A stretch of DNA of 64,000 nucleotides from Terriglobales bacterium (lineage in GTDB: Bacteria > Acidobacteriota > Terriglobia > Terriglobales > Acidobacteriaceae). Every line of letters starts with the position of its first letter. The first letter of the stretch is position 1. The notes below the pieces were generated by a model, which did not search any database, had not been told where the DNA came from, and worked only from the letters and a program-made list of their open reading frames with translations. Positions 46,086-54,476 of this stretch are shown one piece after another. The translations under genes and the position numbers were made by a program. Location of the stretch: NCBI GenBank assembly GCA_015655585.1, contig JAATEV010000024.1, positions 36,043 through 100,042 on the forward strand, in the 5' to 3' direction.

Positions 46086-46150
46086 TATGGACCTTGTGAC
46101 CCGCTGCACGTATTCCCACGCTGCATCGACCAAGGAACCTGGACAAGACA

Positions 46151-47560
46151 ATGAATCGAGTTACTTCTCGTAGAGATTTTGTAAAACTGTCACTGGCTGC
46201 TGTCTCCGCATCGGCTCTGGGCGCGACTCCGTCTGCCAGCGCTGAGCGACCCAATATCGTCTTCATTCTTGCCGATGACCTGGGGATTAACGATGTGAGC
46301 GTTTATGGACAGAAGAAGTTCCGCACGCCACACATCGATGAGCTTGCCAGCCGCGGAGTCCGCTTTACGGATGCTCATGCCGGAGCCCCGGTATGCGCTC
46401 CTTCGCGCAGTACATTGATGAGCGGTCTGCATACCGGGCACACGCGTGTTCGCGGCAACTTCGCTCTTGCCGGGGGACACGTCGGCAGCAAGGGAGACCA
46501 GAAAGTGCGTCGGGCAAATATTCTGCCGGAGGACCGCACGGTTGCGGACTACCTGAAGCAGGCGGGCTATCACACGGGCCTGATGGGTAAGTGGCATCTC
46601 GATGGCTACGATCCCGGTGCTACCCCGACCGATCATGGCTTCGATGAGTTCAAGGGGTGGCTGGTTCAGAACGGAAAGAGTCAGGGGTACTGGCCGACTG
46701 AGTATTACCACGAGAAGGAACTCATCCATATCCATGAGAACGATGATGACCACCGTGGCCGCTACGAGACTGAGCTCTGCATTGAAGACTCCTGCGACTT
46801 CATCCGCCGGAACGCAGCCAAGCCGTTCTTTCTGTATATGGCGTACTCCAACCCGCATAGCCCATATCTTTCCCCGACGCTAGGTTCGGCTGCGGGAGCG
46901 CCGTGGGACAGGGATGAGAAGACCTATGCCTCGATGAGTGAGTTTCTGGATCAGGGAGTGGGGAGTGTTCTTCGCACGCTCAAAGAGAGCAACCTGGAGC
47001 GGAATACTATTGTGTTCTTTGCTTCCGACAATGGGCCGCGGTCGGAGCCTACTGAACAACAGACGAAGGTCGTAAACTTTTTCGATTCGAATGGGATTTA
47101 TCGCGGATATAAGCGCGACCTCTACGAAGGCGGCATTCGCGAACCATTTATTGTGAGCTGGCCGGGAAAGATCACGCCGGGATCGACGAACAATACACCG
47201 ATCTACTTCCCGGATTTTCTGCCTACGGCACTGAGTCTTGCCCATGCTTCAATTCCGAAGGGCCTGGATGGCATTGACCTTACTCCCACGATTCTTCATC
47301 GCACTCCTGTGAAGGACCGCTTTCTCTACTGGGAGGCGTATGAGCCGTCGTTCTTTCAGGCTGTGCGCTGGGGTAAGTGGAAGGCGGTCCGGTTTCATCG
47401 AGAGGGGCCGGTTGAGCTCTACGATCTGAGTGCGGATATCAGCGAGAAGAACAATGTGGCTGATGCGAATCCATCGGTGGTTGCGCGGATTGAGGAGTAT
47501 CTTCGCACTGCACGGGCTGACTCTGCTGAGTATCCTCTGGCTGCAGCTACGGGACAGTGA
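46151..47560 (+). CDS. Tat-exported type I sulfatase
   Basis: A 469-residue formylglycine-dependent sulfatase. The start VTSRRDFVKLSLAAVSASAL is a Tat signal, so it acts outside the cytoplasm. PNIVFILADDLGINDVSVYG holds the metal-binding Asp pair. The formylglycine motif CAPSRSTLMSG has the modified Cys at residue 82. GYHTGLMGKWHLDGYDP and NTIVFFASDNGPRSEP complete the site. It removes sulfate from sulfated sugars or other esters and releases a sulfur source. It is preceded by a Cys-rich leader ORF and an attenuator-like hairpin. Confidence 0.93.
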   Translation: MNRVTSRRDFVKLSLAAVSASALGATPSASAERPNIVFILADDLGINDVSVYGQKKFRTPHIDELASRGVRFTDAHAGAPVCAPSRSTLMSGLHTGHTRVRGNFALAGGHVGSKGDQKVRRANILPEDRTVADYLKQAGYHTGLMGKWHLDGYDPGATPTDHGFDEFKGWLVQNGKSQGYWPTEYYHEKELIHIHENDDDHRGRYETELCIEDSCDFIRRNAAKPFFLYMAYSNPHSPYLSPTLGSAAGAPWDRDEKTYASMSEFLDQGVGSVLRTLKESNLERNTIVFFASDNGPRSEPTEQQTKVVNFFDSNGIYRGYKRDLYEGGIREPFIVSWPGKITPGSTNNTPIYFPDFLPTALSLAHASIPKGLDGIDLTPTILHRTPVKDRFLYWEAYEPSFFQAVRWGKWKAVRFHREGPVELYDLSADISEKNNVADANPSVVARIEEYLRTARADSAEYPLAAATGQ

Positions 47561-47584
47561 TCCTTCTCTGTAGCGGCTCTCTGA

Positions 47585-47610
47585 CGCGGTCTCCTCTTTA
47601 GGAGACCGCG
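47585..47610. terminator. Shared terminator hairpin between the convergent sulfatase and MR-family genes
   Basis: CGCGGTCTCCT (47585-47595) pairs perfectly with 47600-47610 around 4 bases. The hairpin includes the last codons and stop of the leftward gene and could serve both directions. The T-runs are weak. Confidence 0.6.
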
Positions 47611-48803
47611 TATTTGGCTGCTGTCTTTTCGTTGATGGTAATGCCAAGGCCGGGACGGTTGGAGAGGGGAAGGGCTCCGTTGACGATCTCTTCGGCCGGA
47701 CTGATAAGCTCGGCACGCCAGGGGACTTCGCCGTAGGAGAACTCGAGGATATTGAAGTTTGGGGTGGTGGCGATGACGTGGGCCGCGGTGACGTTGCCGA
47801 CGGGACTGGCTGGGCCATGCGGTGCCGTGAACAGTCCGGCTCCTTCGGCGATAGCGGCGATCTTCTTCAATTCGAGCATTCCGCCGCAGACTTTGACGTC
47901 GGGCATGATGATATCTACGGCCTCGGCCTTGATGTAGGGATAGAAACCGGCGACTCCGTGCTGAGATTCTCCACCGGCGGTAGGCATCTTTGCGGCTTTG
48001 TTGATTGCTGCGAGATCGGTGATGGGCTTGGACTCGGTGACTTCTTCAAGCCAGAAGAGGTTAAGGGGTTCGAAGCGACGGGTGAGCTCGAGGCCGTTCT
48101 TGAGATCGAAGCGGCTATGCACGTCGATGAGGAGGTCGCGCTGGTCGCCGATGACCTTACGGACGGCGGTGGCGCAGTCGATGCCGAAGCGGCTGTACTC
48201 TTCGATCTTTGCAGGATCGGTGACCTTGTGAGGCATATCGTCGAAGGGGGCGAGTTTGATGGCGTCGAAACTGGCAGCGATGGCCTTCTCGGCCATGCGG
48301 GCAAAGCCTTCGGGGGTGCGATCGACTGTGGAGCGGTTGATGTTGCCATAGAGGCGGATGCGGTCGTGGATGCGGCCGCCGAAGAGCTCGTAGGTGGGAA
48401 CGCCGAAGACCTTGCCACGGATGTCCCAGAGGGCCTGTTCGAGTGAGCTGGCAGCGACGGCGGCGTTGGCTCCATGCTGCGCGACGATGGGGTCGGTCGC
48501 TTTGCGGAACCACTCGATGTCGAAGATGCTGCGGCCGCGCAGGAGATCGGAGAACTGCTTGAGGTAGGCGAGGGTCTGGTCGTCTTTGCTGCTCTGCGTG
48601 GCGTCCCCGATGCCGGTAATGCCGCCAGCGGTCTTGAGGCGAGCAATGATCCAGTTGCCGCGATGGTTGACCTTGACGTGAAAGACCTCAAGGGTGTCCA
48701 CGGTGAGCTTGGCGCTTCCTTTCTGGGCCAGGGAGTGTTGCTCGGCAGCAAAGGCCAGAGGAGTCAGGGCGAGGGCTTTCAGGGTGTCTCTACGGTTCAT
48801 CAT
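47598..48803 (-). CDS. Mandelate racemase/muconate lactonizing (enolase-superfamily) enzyme, exported
   Basis: A 401-residue enolase-superfamily protein. It starts MMNRRDTLKALALTPLAFA, a Tat-like signal, which is unusual for this normally cytoplasmic family. The N-terminal capping domain is followed by a barrel with metal ligands in LLIDVHSRFD (Asp), LFWLEEV (Glu) and PTAGGESQ (Glu), and a His in FTAPHGPASP. These resemble sugar-acid dehydratases of the MR group; the KxK base motif is not complete (FDAIKLAPFDD). It is the last gene of the TonB-sulfatase operon and probably dehydrates an aldonic acid. Confidence 0.87.
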   Translation of the reverse strand: MMNRRDTLKALALTPLAFAAEQHSLAQKGSAKLTVDTLEVFHVKVNHRGNWIIARLKTAGGITGIGDATQSSKDDQTLAYLKQFSDLLRGRSIFDIEWFRKATDPIVAQHGANAAVAASSLEQALWDIRGKVFGVPTYELFGGRIHDRIRLYGNINRSTVDRTPEGFARMAEKAIAASFDAIKLAPFDDMPHKVTDPAKIEEYSRFGIDCATAVRKVIGDQRDLLIDVHSRFDLKNGLELTRRFEPLNLFWLEEVTESKPITDLAAINKAAKMPTAGGESQHGVAGFYPYIKAEAVDIIMPDVKVCGGMLELKKIAAIAEGAGLFTAPHGPASPVGNVTAAHVIATTPNFNILEFSYGEVPWRAELISPAEEIVNGALPLSNRPGLGITINEKTAAKYAVS

Positions 48804-48835
48804 GATCAGAATTCCTTTCTTATAGAGCAGCCGTT

Positions 48836-50941
48836 TTAAGGCAGCGCGAAGGCGATGTAAACACCGCCAGTCTTTCCCTTGCTGTGCATACCGCCTCCAG
48901 CGGCGATGAGGATGTACTGTTTGCCGTTGGCCATGTAGGTGGAGGGAGTAGCCAGGCCGGAGAAGGGAAGGTCTCCTTCCCAGAGGAGCTTGCCGGTATG
49001 GCTGTCGTAGGCATGGAGGGTGGAGTTGAAGACGGTGGCTCCGATGAAGACGAGACCGCCCGCAGTGACGATGGGGCCGCCGTAGTTGAGGGCTCCGGTG
49101 TTGGCGAGACCCTGCGCGGTGAGTTCGGGATAACTCCCCAGAGGAATCTTCCAGAGGTACTTGCCGGTGTTCATGTCGATGGCGTTCAGCGTGCCCCAGG
49201 GCGGTGTGATGGCGGGGTAGCCGTCGGGGTCGTTGAACCATCCGCCGCCTGACGATTTGTAGGCAGGGGCTTTGGATTCTTCGGATGCGGTGTCGATTTT
49301 GGTCGCGGGGGTATTCTGTCCCTTCAGGTAGCGCAGGAGCGCAGAGAGATCGTTCTTGGCGATGTCGTTGAACTGGGGCATACGGCCTTTGCCCTGATGG
49401 ATGGCCTCGGTGATCTGGGCGTCGGTGAGGCGATTGTCGATGCCAATGAGGCTGGGGATCTCCGGAGGTATGCCTGCTCGATTGACGCCGTGGCAACTGC
49501 TGCATCGTTGTACATAGACGTGCTGGCCGATGCTGGTCGCCGCAGGTGGGATGGCGAGGCCGAAGGTACGCGGGGTCTCGTTGGCGTTGACGTAGAGTAC
49601 TCCGGTTTTGCGATCAACGGCTGCGCCTCCCCATTCGCCGCCTCCATTGGGACCGGGGAGGAGGACGGTTTTTTTGTTGAGGGTGGGGGGATCGAACTGG
49701 CCTCCGGCTCCACTGGCGAAGGTGCGGAACTGCTGTAGCGCCGCGGCGTGGGCCTCGGGAGTGCGGGTGGTGAGGATATCTTCCGTGATGCCCTGCCGGG
49801 TGAAGGGGAGAGGCAGAGTCGGGATGGGTTGAGTCTTTGCGGCGAGCTCGCCGGGGGTAGCGCTGGCGGGAACGGGAGTTTCCTTGATGGGAAAGAGAGG
49901 CTTGCCGGTGACGCGATCGAAGAGAAAAATATATCCGGCTTTTGTGGTCTGGGCGACGGCATCGACGCGTTTGCCTTTGCGGTTGACCGTGAAGAGGACG
50001 GGAGGCGCGGGGAAGTCACGATCCCAGAGATCGTGGTGGACGGCCTGGAAGTGCCAGAGGCGTTTGCCTGTAGCGGCATCGAGCGCGAGTAGTGTGTCGG
50101 AGAAGAGATTGTCGCCTGCACGATCGCCACCATAGAGATCGGGCACGGCAGAACCTGTGGGAACGTAGACGATGCCGCGCTGCGTGTCGACGACCATGCC
50201 TGCCCAGTTGTTGGCAGCACCGGCGTTTGCCCATGAATCGGCAGGCCAGGTCTCGTAACCAAACTCACCAGGATGGGGAATGGTATGGAAGGTCCAGCGC
50301 AAGGCGCCGGTGCGGACATCGTAGGCGCGAATGTCGCCGGGAGGCGACGGAGGCTCCTCGGGTTCTTTACCGCCGACGATGATGAGGTCTTTGTAGATGG
50401 CTCCGGGGCTGGTGATGAGGAAAGATTGGCGTCGGTAGTCGCGGCCGAGATTCTTGCGGAGATCGATGCGTCCGTCTTCGCCGAAGCTGGAGACGAGCTT
50501 GCCGGTGTGTGCGTCGATAGCGTAGAGGAAGCTGCCGATGCCTGCGAAGATGCGTGCGTTGTGGGCGTCGGCCCAATAGGAGACGCCGCGCATCTGTCCG
50601 TTGCTGGGTATGCCGGAGTCGAATCGCCAGAGGAGCTTGCCGGTAGCTGCATCGAGTGCGACGACCTTGCGTGTGGGCGTGCAGGCGTAGACTACGCCGG
50701 AGACAACGAGAGGATTCGCCTCAAGCCCTCCGGACTCGCCGGTGTCGAAGCTCCAGGCAACGTGAAGTTGGGAGACGTTGCGACGACTGATCTGCGAAAG
50801 GCTGGAGTAGTGATCGCCGGAGGAGTCGCCGTCGTAGACAGGCCAGTCGTGGCTTTGTGCCTGGGCAATCTGTGGCGATGCGATTGCACCCAACAAAGCG
50901 AGGGTGAGGATCGATCGGGATGAGGTATGGCGAATCTTCAT
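48836..50941 (-). CDS. PQQ-dependent sugar/alcohol dehydrogenase with cytochrome c domain
   Basis: A 701-residue quinoprotein with a Sec signal (SILTLALLGAIASPQIAQAQ). The propeller W-motifs recur (DWPVYDGDSSGDHYSSL; ALDAATGKLLWRFDSG; AYDVRTGALRWTFHTIP; LALDAATGKRLWHFQ). A cytochrome c insert carries the heme motif CSSCH in VYVQRCSSCHGV. It oxidises an aldose or alcohol in the periplasm and passes electrons to the cytochrome. It lies between the lactonase and the dehydratase gene, matching a sugar to lactone to acid route. The ATG at 50941 begins the signal peptide. Confidence 0.9.
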   Translation of the reverse strand: MKIRHTSSRSILTLALLGAIASPQIAQAQSHDWPVYDGDSSGDHYSSLSQISRRNVSQLHVAWSFDTGESGGLEANPLVVSGVVYACTPTRKVVALDAATGKLLWRFDSGIPSNGQMRGVSYWADAHNARIFAGIGSFLYAIDAHTGKLVSSFGEDGRIDLRKNLGRDYRRQSFLITSPGAIYKDLIIVGGKEPEEPPSPPGDIRAYDVRTGALRWTFHTIPHPGEFGYETWPADSWANAGAANNWAGMVVDTQRGIVYVPTGSAVPDLYGGDRAGDNLFSDTLLALDAATGKRLWHFQAVHHDLWDRDFPAPPVLFTVNRKGKRVDAVAQTTKAGYIFLFDRVTGKPLFPIKETPVPASATPGELAAKTQPIPTLPLPFTRQGITEDILTTRTPEAHAAALQQFRTFASGAGGQFDPPTLNKKTVLLPGPNGGGEWGGAAVDRKTGVLYVNANETPRTFGLAIPPAATSIGQHVYVQRCSSCHGVNRAGIPPEIPSLIGIDNRLTDAQITEAIHQGKGRMPQFNDIAKNDLSALLRYLKGQNTPATKIDTASEESKAPAYKSSGGGWFNDPDGYPAITPPWGTLNAIDMNTGKYLWKIPLGSYPELTAQGLANTGALNYGGPIVTAGGLVFIGATVFNSTLHAYDSHTGKLLWEGDLPFSGLATPSTYMANGKQYILIAAGGGMHSKGKTGGVYIAFALP

Positions 50942-50981
50942 GATCTTGGGTTCTGGTTCGGAATAAGAGTTTTTTGTTTGG

Positions 50982-52166
50982 CTAAATGCAGACAATGCAC
51001 ATGGGATTGTCGAGATCGTAGGGGGTACCGTGTTCATTTAGAAGACCTGTGTGCAGGTCGCGCTTCAGGATCGTGACGGTTGCCGATCCCTGATTGCCGA
51101 CGAGAAGCCATTGTTGCGTGGGGTCCAGTGTGAAGTGGCGCGGTGTGGCTCCGCCGCAGGCTATCTGCTGGAGTGGGGTGAGTGTGCCGTCGGTTTGGTT
51201 GATGGAGAAGGCGGCGATGGTGTTTGCACCACGGTTGGAGAGATAGAGGAACCTTCCGGTGCGTTCGACGTGTACGGTTGCAGGCATGTTGGCGCCGGTG
51301 AAGCCGGGTGGCGCAGTGGGGAGGCTTTGGATGCGGGTGAGGATGCCTTGTTTGCTGTTCCATGCGAGGACATCGATGGTGGAGAGTAACTCGTTCACCG
51401 AGTATGCCCAGGGCCGTCGGGGATGGAAGGTGAAGCCGCGTGGGCCGGAGCCGGGGGTGGCCTGGTAGAAGGGGGCATCGGCCTGCTTCAACTCTGCGGT
51501 GTGGGTATCGAAGTGGAAGGTTGTGATGTGATCCAATCCGAGATCATTGACGACAAGGAAGCGATTGTCGCGTGAGAGTGTGGTGCAGTGCGTATAGGCA
51601 GCGCTCTGGCGCTTTGGGTTGATGCTGTGCCCGGAGAAGCGCAGGTTCGTCACTGGGGCGCTGAGGTTTCCATCGGGAAGGATGCGGTAGGAGGAGAGGC
51701 TGCCTCCTGCTCCGTCAGCAACAAAGACTGCGTGGCCGGTGTGGTCGACGGAGACGTGGCAGGGACCTGCTCCACCAGAAGAGACGGTGTTTTTGAAGGT
51801 GAGACTTCCGGTAGCGGGGTCGAGTAGAAAAGCGGAGATTGAGCCATCTTTGGAGCCGTTGGAATCTTTAGCTCCGCGGTAGTCGCTGATCTCATTGGCG
51901 GCATAAAGATGCCTTCTATCTGGAGAGATGGCGAGGAAGGCTGGGTTATCACTTTCGGCGGCGAGAGTTTGCGAGGAAAGGGTTCCTGAAGACGCGTCCC
52001 AGCGGAAGGAGTAGATACCTTTGCTTCGACTTTTGCCACGCGTACCGGTGCCGATGAAGACGAAGCTCGGCCTTCCTGCTGCTGCGACGAATGCTGGGTG
52101 TATCGAGAGAGATGCTGTTGAGAGTCCGGCGAGGAAGGAGCGGCGCGTGAAGGAATGGGCGGGCAT
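50982..52166 (-). CDS. Lactonase-family (Pgl-like) beta-propeller, Tat-exported
   Basis: A 394-residue seven-bladed propeller of the 6-phosphogluconolactonase/YbhE type. It starts MPAHSFTRRSFLAGLSTAS, a Tat signal. The propeller repeats are recognisable as SPDRRHLYAANEISDYRG, GGAGPCHVSVDHTGHAVFVAD, GSGPRGFTFHPRRPWAYSVNEL, VERTGRFLYLSNRGANTIAAF and CGGATPRHFTLDPTQQWLLVGN. It would open the sugar lactone made by the PQQ enzyme next to it. The start could also be the upstream GTG at 52184, but the Tat signal favours 52166. Confidence 0.88.
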   Translation of the reverse strand: MPAHSFTRRSFLAGLSTASLSIHPAFVAAAGRPSFVFIGTGTRGKSRSKGIYSFRWDASSGTLSSQTLAAESDNPAFLAISPDRRHLYAANEISDYRGAKDSNGSKDGSISAFLLDPATGSLTFKNTVSSGGAGPCHVSVDHTGHAVFVADGAGGSLSSYRILPDGNLSAPVTNLRFSGHSINPKRQSAAYTHCTTLSRDNRFLVVNDLGLDHITTFHFDTHTAELKQADAPFYQATPGSGPRGFTFHPRRPWAYSVNELLSTIDVLAWNSKQGILTRIQSLPTAPPGFTGANMPATVHVERTGRFLYLSNRGANTIAAFSINQTDGTLTPLQQIACGGATPRHFTLDPTQQWLLVGNQGSATVTILKRDLHTGLLNEHGTPYDLDNPMCIVCI

Positions 52167-52180
52167 AGTCGTTGTCTCTT

Positions 52181-52921
52181 TCACCTTGAAGAAGGCAGTC
52201 CTAAGAAGTCTTCTACGCCAAGTGCCTTGCGGGTGAATCGCGATGCATAGATGGAGCCTTTGAAGAAGTCCTGTTTGTTGATGCGGGTTCCTATGGAAGT
52301 ATGTCCTGCACCCTGACGGGCGATCTCTAAGTTCCCCTGACCTTGCAGGTCATCGCCCACGTAGTTGCTGAGGGTCTTTCCGTCGTAGACCGTTGTGACG
52401 CGATACCATTTGCCGAGCGGATAACGCTTCTGGCAGTTGAGCAGGGCCAGCTTGTGCTCGCCCGTCATAGCAAAGCTATCGAGGCACCACTGTCCATCGA
52501 CGATGCGGATCTCGAAGAGCATACGGTCATTGGTATCGTGTTCCTGAGGATCGAGGACGGAGAGATGAAAGAAGCGCTGCGCTGGAGCTCCGTCGGTATC
52601 AGGCTCGAAGATGACTTCCCAGGTCCATGTGGACGCTTCTGCCAGAGGATGAACAGCGACGAAGAGCGCGTCGTCTATACCATTGAAGTGAACGGCTTTG
52701 CCGTAAGGCGTGGAGACGACCTGTGGATGGCCGAGGATGGTTGCAGGGTATTCTCCGATTCGATCGGTGCGATCGAATCGCCATGTCTGCTGCGACGCAT
52801 TGCTGCCGTGCTGTGCGCTGGCGGAGACGATGTAGCACCATGCCAGCAGAATGAGCAGGAGACTTGTCCTGATTCTGCTGCACGGTGCTGCACAGGGCGT
52901 TCTTTTTGCTGGTTCCGTCAT
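52181..52921 (-). CDS. Exported LamG/concanavalin-like protein
   Basis: A 246-residue protein with a signal peptide (SLLLILLAWCYIVSAS) and a LamG/jelly-roll-like body (YGKAVHFNGIDDALFV, TWTWEVIFEPDTDG, RVTTVYDGKTLSNYVGDDL, FKGSIYASRFTRKALG). Such domains bind carbohydrate or act as accessory modules of sulfatases and glycosidases. It starts directly after the sulfatase stop (TGAGATG), indicating translational coupling, and the lactonase gene starts 14 bp after its stop. The longer frame extending into the sulfatase is a shadow. Confidence 0.8.
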   Translation of the reverse strand: MTEPAKRTPCAAPCSRIRTSLLLILLAWCYIVSASAQHGSNASQQTWRFDRTDRIGEYPATILGHPQVVSTPYGKAVHFNGIDDALFVAVHPLAEASTWTWEVIFEPDTDGAPAQRFFHLSVLDPQEHDTNDRMLFEIRIVDGQWCLDSFAMTGEHKLALLNCQKRYPLGKWYRVTTVYDGKTLSNYVGDDLQGQGNLEIARQGAGHTSIGTRINKQDFFKGSIYASRFTRKALGVEDFLGLPSSR

Positions 52922-52922
52922 C

Positions 52923-54458
52923 TCAGCCTGCAGCACTGTATTCGGCGATGAGGCCGGATAGATGACTGCGTACCGCATGGTGCTTCGGGTTATCAGCCAG
53001 GTTGGTGAGCTCCAGTGGATCTGCATGGACATCGAAGAGCATGGCTCCGTTAGCAGCATCCTTGCCGAACTCGGCGTAACGCCATTGTTCGGTACGAACG
53101 GCGGTCCCGTGTACCGTGCTTCCATCTTCGCTCCAGATACTGAAGGCCGGATGTTCCCAGGTTGCGCGGGGATCGTGTAGTAGAGGAGTGAGGCTGTGAC
53201 CTTCGATGCCCTGGGGAACGTCGAGATGGCAAAGCTCGGCAAGAGTGCGGTAGATGTCGAGCGACTGCACGATGCGTGTGGAGGGACGACCGTTCCCTTT
53301 TGCTCCAGGCGCATGGATGATGAGCGGAACGCGGGTGCCGCCTTCAAAGAGCGAGCCTGCTTTGGACCACTTGCCCTTCTCGCCTAACTGATAGCCGTGA
53401 TCAGCGACGAAGACGACGACCGTGTTGTCGCGGAGACCGAGATTGTCCAACTCGGCAAGCACGCGACCGAGATTCCAGTCAGCCCATGAGATGGAAGCGA
53501 GATAGGCGCGGATGACCTCCTGCGCCTCTTCGGGCGATGCACCGCGACCGATGAAGAGGTCGGCGTTGCGCATACGGATGGCGGCTTTGGGAAAGCCGGG
53601 AGGCACGGTGGGCCATGCTGCGAAGTCTGGTGGAAGCGCGAGTTTTTTAGGGTCGTAGAGATCGAAGAAGCGCTGCGGAGCAGTCGGTGGGCTGTGCGGT
53701 TTGGAGAAGCCGCAGCCAATGAAGAAAGGGTTGTTCTTGTTGGCGCGCAGGTTCTCGATAGCTCGGTCAGCGACGATGTAGTCGCCTGCGCCCTCGCCGT
53801 TGCCTTCGAGGACGAGAATCTGGTCGGAGTGGGCGGCCTGCTGGTTGTCCTGCGGCAGAACCGGCAGGACGCCATCCGGGGTCGGGATCTGGGCACGCGG
53901 TACTTCGAGACGCCTGCCTGACTGAGTGGGATGGAGGGATTCGGTGTAGCCGTCAAAGTCTGTCCAGGCTTTGTGATCGTCGAGGTTGGCGTGGAAGAGC
54001 TTGCCGGAGCGCAGGGTCGTGTAGTTGTGTTCGCGGAAAAGCTGCGGGAGTGTGACCCAGTCGGGGTGAAGTTCTCGGACACTGGTGCGATTGCCGAGGA
54101 CGCGAGTGGTGTGGGGCGGGTGCCCGGTGAAGAGTGAAGCACGCGATGGATTGCAGAGAGGGAACTGGCAGTAGTTGCGGTCGAAGCGGACACCGGCGGA
54201 GCCGAGAGCGTCGATATTGGGGCTGTGGGTATGGAAGCGGCTGCCGTAGGAGCCGAGTTCGGGGCGCATGTCGTCGGACATGAAGAAGAGGACGTTGAGA
54301 GGCCGCTTGCGAGACTGCACCGCGGGTGCCCTGTTGGCTTCGGGTGTCGAGGCAGGGGCCATGCGGGCACTGCCGGGGAGAGCGGCCGCGAGGGCCGTTC
54401 CGGCAGCGCCGCTGAGGAAGCCGCGACGCGAGGGATTGGTGAGGTTCTGCTGGCTCAT
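52923..54458 (-). CDS. Tat-exported type I sulfatase (iduronate-2-sulfatase-like)
   Basis: A 511-residue sulfatase. NPSRRGFLSGAAGTALAAAL is a Tat signal. NVLFFMSDDMRPELGSYGS holds the metal Asp pair and LCNPSRASLFTG is the formylglycine motif (C-N-P-S-R). LRSGKLFHANLDDHKAW and VVVFVADHGYQLGEKGKWSK are typical of the iduronate/choline-sulfatase-like branch. It follows the TonB receptor in the same operon (18 bp), so imported or surface-bound sulfated oligosaccharide is the likely substrate. Confidence 0.93.
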   Translation of the reverse strand: MSQQNLTNPSRRGFLSGAAGTALAAALPGSARMAPASTPEANRAPAVQSRKRPLNVLFFMSDDMRPELGSYGSRFHTHSPNIDALGSAGVRFDRNYCQFPLCNPSRASLFTGHPPHTTRVLGNRTSVRELHPDWVTLPQLFREHNYTTLRSGKLFHANLDDHKAWTDFDGYTESLHPTQSGRRLEVPRAQIPTPDGVLPVLPQDNQQAAHSDQILVLEGNGEGAGDYIVADRAIENLRANKNNPFFIGCGFSKPHSPPTAPQRFFDLYDPKKLALPPDFAAWPTVPPGFPKAAIRMRNADLFIGRGASPEEAQEVIRAYLASISWADWNLGRVLAELDNLGLRDNTVVVFVADHGYQLGEKGKWSKAGSLFEGGTRVPLIIHAPGAKGNGRPSTRIVQSLDIYRTLAELCHLDVPQGIEGHSLTPLLHDPRATWEHPAFSIWSEDGSTVHGTAVRTEQWRYAEFGKDAANGAMLFDVHADPLELTNLADNPKHHAVRSHLSGLIAEYSAAG

Positions 54459-54476
54459 ATCACGCTCCTTGTAGCG

